A DNA stretch of 64,000 nucleotides from NCBI RefSeq assembly GCF_024679245.1, contig NC_090174.1:48991974-49055973 (forward strand). Reading direction: 5' to 3'. The stretch comes from Pseudorasbora parva. Taxonomy: Eukaryota; Chordata; Actinopteri; Cypriniformes; Gobionidae. Below the pieces are notes generated by a model, which saw nothing but the letters and a program-made list of their open reading frames with translations, searched no databases and had not been told where the DNA came from. Shown here piece by piece: positions 61,401 through 64,000 of this stretch; the stretch's first letter is position 1, and the number at the start of each line of letters is the position of its first letter. The translations under genes were made by a program, and so were the position numbers.

Positions 61401-63712
61401 TTCATAACATTTAGCACACATTCTAGGAATTGCTTTTTAGTTTAATGTCATTTATTAAAGCTGCACTATGTTCTTATTCTGTCCGCTAGAGGGCGCCTAT
61501 TCACAACAAAGGCGTAGTTTGATGCCGGCAAGTTTAAGCGCAGAATCATGGGACATGTGGTCTTCAACTCACAGCCAGTGGAAAAGAAGCGATTGTTGAG
61601 CAACACACGGCTCACGAGCACCGGGACTTTTTTTATGACGGGACGGGATACAGTCGCCGGAACTACTTCCGCATTTCCGGTCATGAGTATGAGGTAACTC
61701 TGCTCTGTTTATCATTTTAGATTCATTTACGTATGTTTAAAATGATGTTATGACTTTCTCTGTGTGTTCGCTCGGCAACTGCTGTGACACTTGTTGCACA
61801 CTGCTAAGAGTAAAGCGTTTCTGCCAAATAAACCGAGGGTAACAGATATAACACAATTGACAGGCGATTCCCTCAGACGTCCCGGCTCCTTAGTTAAAAT
61901 ATCAATTATCACACTTTACAAATTTACAAATAGAAACATTTGGGATAATGTAAGAACTCAACTAGGGCTGGGCGATAAAACGATAACGATAATTATCACT
62001 ATATAATTTTCCTCGATAAAACGATAATGATTCGATTAATTCTCGATATAATGCTTACGCGCTATGCATAAAGCGGTGCATGCGTATTGCAGACCGGGCT
62101 TCTGGGTGCTGCACGCGCTGTTGTTTACAGTCAGTGGCTGACAGGTTTGAGGGTCGGAGTGAAGCGTAGAGAGAAAAATGAGCAATAGTGAAGAAAACTC
62201 AGAGCTCACGACTAGCTCAGAGGACACAGATATCGTTGACAAGTTAGTTCGCTCAACTTCAGTGGTTTGGAGATATTTCGGCGATCCCATCCAACATCAA
62301 ACAGAGCGAGGTACGTTGGCTGCTTATCATAGGTTCACCACGCAGAATTTTATTATTAAAATTATAAATTATAAAATTATAATTATTCTTCGAAGTTCTT
62401 CCAGATAACATTGATCCCAACACAGCGGTAAATCTACATTAACTACATTCACGCACAGCAGGCTTATCACCTTGTTAGCTGTAGTGGGTGACTTGCAAGC
62501 TAACGCTACCAAAGTATAATCACACTAACATCGTTATTATAATTGTTTGTCTTTGGTGATGTATTAATGACTCGCCATCGCATGTATCAAAAGAGAAATA
62601 ATTTCATCCAATGTTTAAAATTAATGAAATAGACTAGACAGCCCTTACTGGAGATCCACAAATACTGAACTTTGCTCTCTCCCTCCTCTCCCGACCGGCC
62701 CACTGTCGGTGAGGTGTGTGTGTCGGTGAGATGGGTGTGTGTGTTTGGGCGTGTGAGTGTGTGTGAGAGAGAGCGATGCATGGTGGAACAATCCACTGTG
62801 AGGCAAGAGAGGGGGGACTCAAAATGGTTCTTAACTTAAAACGCTTTTCTTTCTTTTTTTTGCCCGTTTGCATTTTTAGTGTTTTACAAGCCTACTTACA
62901 CAATTAAGTAATGATATAATTGATATACAGTGTAGAGTAAAAAAATGCTTACCACAATTCATATTTTAATAAATAAAATCTACCTCAGTTTTAATAAATT
63001 GTTCACCTGTTTGGGAAGTTTGACAATGTTTTGACAATAAAGGATAGTTTAAAACCACAGTTAACTGTCTGTTTTCTACATCTTTCAACTCAGGAGCAAA
63101 AATATGCCTTTAAACTTTAAAGAAATAAAGATTTTACATTTATTGTGATATTTATCGATATCGAATGATATGGAAAATTATATTGTGATAATTTTTTGGG
63201 CCATATCGCCCAGCCCTAAACTCAACTGAACAAAATAAATCACACTGGCCTATTTTTACCCCTGAATTTTTAGCTGAATGGTTTAATCCAAGATTGAGCC
63301 TGTACCTGGCAGGTATTTGCTGATGATGTTGGCTGTCTCTGTTGCTCTGGTCATGGAGGAGTGGATGAGTACATCGTACTTCAAACCGAGTGCTTCTAAT
63401 CTCTGTCCTGTAAACTCAGCCTGTTCACGTCCTGCAACCATGCATAACCAGCATGTGATCAATTTGGTGGTCTAATGTAACATTTAATGGATTAGGCTCA
63501 AAATCTCTATCATTTTAATATATGCTGAGGGATCAGTACCTAAAGGCGTCAAGACCCTCTCTTTATCTCCATCCCCCTTGAGGTTGTACTGAGAGTGTCG
63601 GATGAGGAAGATGTGGCGTGTGGCCTTTGGTTTGTTGTTCTCCACATCTAGACTCCCGCTGTCACCAGCACTCTCCTTTCTCTTCCCGTTCACCATAGAG
63701 GAGGGCTCACGT
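58466..63712 (-). CDS. pgam5: Serine/threonine phosphatase PGAM5, mitochondrial; 5' end outside window
   Basis: Minus-strand exons in order: 63712-63540, 63431-63306, 61311-61223, 60861-60728, 58616-58466. All phases join; 673 nt, about 224 codons, stop TGA at 58468-58466. The exons match everything downstream of the first exon of vertebrate PGAM5. The first exon, expected to carry the mitochondrial/transmembrane segment and the WDxNWD multimerisation motif, lies beyond 64000. Visible motifs: [16 protein letters not shown] (phospho-acceptor His in IRHSQ), [46 protein letters not shown] (second catalytic His), [15 protein letters not shown] terminus. Known role: phosphoglycerate-mutase-fold protein phosphatase in mitochondria, linked to ASK1, DRP1, FUNDC1 and mitophagy. 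The region matching the human KEAP1-binding NxESGE motif reads KESAGDSG here. It converges on ankle2. Confidence 0.95.
59403..60053. repeat. Possible inverted-repeat element in the last pgam5 intron
   Basis: Left AGCTGCGTTTCAATTACC and right GTAATGGAAACCAGGCT are mirrored imperfectly. The interior has no intact gene. The other intron sequence (58650-59400, 60060-60720) is A/T-rich and unclassified. Confidence 0.45.
61459..61811 (+). mobile_element. TTAA-ended dispersed element (CTGCACTATG end), copy 2
   Basis: Preceded by TTAA at 61455-61458. It shares GTCCGCTAGAGGGCGCC, TCATGGGACATGTGGTCTTC and CACACTGCTAAGAG with the 21793-22222 copy in reverse, with an internal deletion relative to it. 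Located in pgam5 intron between exons 61311 and 63306. Confidence 0.65.
61963..63218 (+). mobile_element. hAT-like element with BED-type N-terminal transposase remnant
   Basis: Inverted ends TAGGGCTGGGCGATA and TATCGCCCAGCCCTA, with a perfect 8-bp duplication AACTCAAC at 61955-61962 and 63219-63226. The plus frame from 62178 starts with an acidic/Ser stretch and VVWRYFGD, resembling the start of a BED zinc finger in hAT transposases. It then runs into A/T-rich non-coding sequence, so only the first exon of the transposase survives. A (GT)n-rich stretch lies at about 62709-62770. Confidence 0.88.
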
Positions 63713-64000
63713 CTGAAAGAGTCAAAACACAAATTAGGCCCACCCAATTTAGTAACCAATGATAATGGTGGTTACTGCAGTAAATATAAACAATACGCTA
63801 CTACAGCAGTGTTAATGGTTGAGTTATACTGGGAGAAACCTGATGATTAAAAAGACGATGACCAACACCAACAGACATGTTCGTCCGTTCAGGATCAGTG
63901 TGCATATTGCCATTGGTCAGACATCATCTCCAATTGAACATGTTCCATATTTATCAGGTTATGAAATGTCTGCGAAGTGATGCCATCTAATCTGGTGATC

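Noticed and set aside
62178..62408. A possible BED zinc-finger host gene
   Set aside because: It lies between perfect hAT ends and 8-bp duplications and runs into non-coding sequence, so it is a transposase remnant.
1..64000. CRISPR arrays, operons, rRNA or tRNA genes
   Set aside because: None recognised. The sequence is vertebrate nuclear DNA with spliced genes; tandem repeats here are microsatellites.

Overview
This is vertebrate nuclear DNA from a teleost, most likely a cyprinid (carp/zebrafish relatives). The genes are split into many small GT-AG exons. Introns and spacers are packed with DNA transposons, TTAA-flanked miniature elements, (CA)n/(TA)n microsatellites and a fish L2-type retrotransposon. 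Three protein genes can be read exon by exon: golga3 (+, 23 coding exons, 1412-24590, complete at 1504 codons), ankle2 (+, 12 coding exons, 29403-53904, 970 codons) and pgam5 (-, five 3' coding exons, 58466-63712, 5' end beyond the window). As I recall the human locus at 12q24.33 (PGAM5-ANKLE2-GOLGA3), the order and the tail-to-tail ankle2/pgam5 arrangement are the same, which supports orthology.

Layout: 1-1411 golga3 upstream and 5' UTR. 1412-24590 golga3 coding exons. 24591 to about 27020 its probable 3' UTR. About 27180-28230 the probable ankle2 promoter and non-coding 5' exon(s). 29403-53904 ankle2, whose large introns hold most of the mobile DNA. 53905 to about 55920 ankle2 3' UTR with an AATAAA. 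56611-57611 a TTAA element in the spacer. From about 57800 to the window end, pgam5 on the minus strand.

The genes are not an operon and their products act in different places: a Golgi coiled-coil golgin, an ER/nuclear-envelope LEM protein controlling BAF at mitotic exit, and a mitochondrial phosphatase of the phosphoglycerate mutase fold. Their adjacency is conserved synteny rather than a shared pathway.

The most informative part of the window is its transposon archaeology. (1) 34877-38690 is a four-level nest: hAT-like element, second hAT-like element, Tc1-like transposon, TTAA element. Each level is bounded by its own target-site duplication. (2) A hAT-like non-autonomous family with 8-bp duplications occurs four times; three copies carry a fragment resembling the N-terminal part of a RecQ-type helicase, including its Walker A motif. 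(3) A hAT-like element with a perfect 8-bp duplication (45501-49032) contains an L2-type reverse transcriptase with a long open frame. (4) TTAA-flanked elements include one with a basic, possibly captured ORF and one that puts a 33-bp hairpin into the ankle2 3' UTR. No CRISPR array, rRNA or tRNA was recognised. Nothing here looks like a wholly new molecular system; the candidates for novelty are the gene-fragment-carrying elements.
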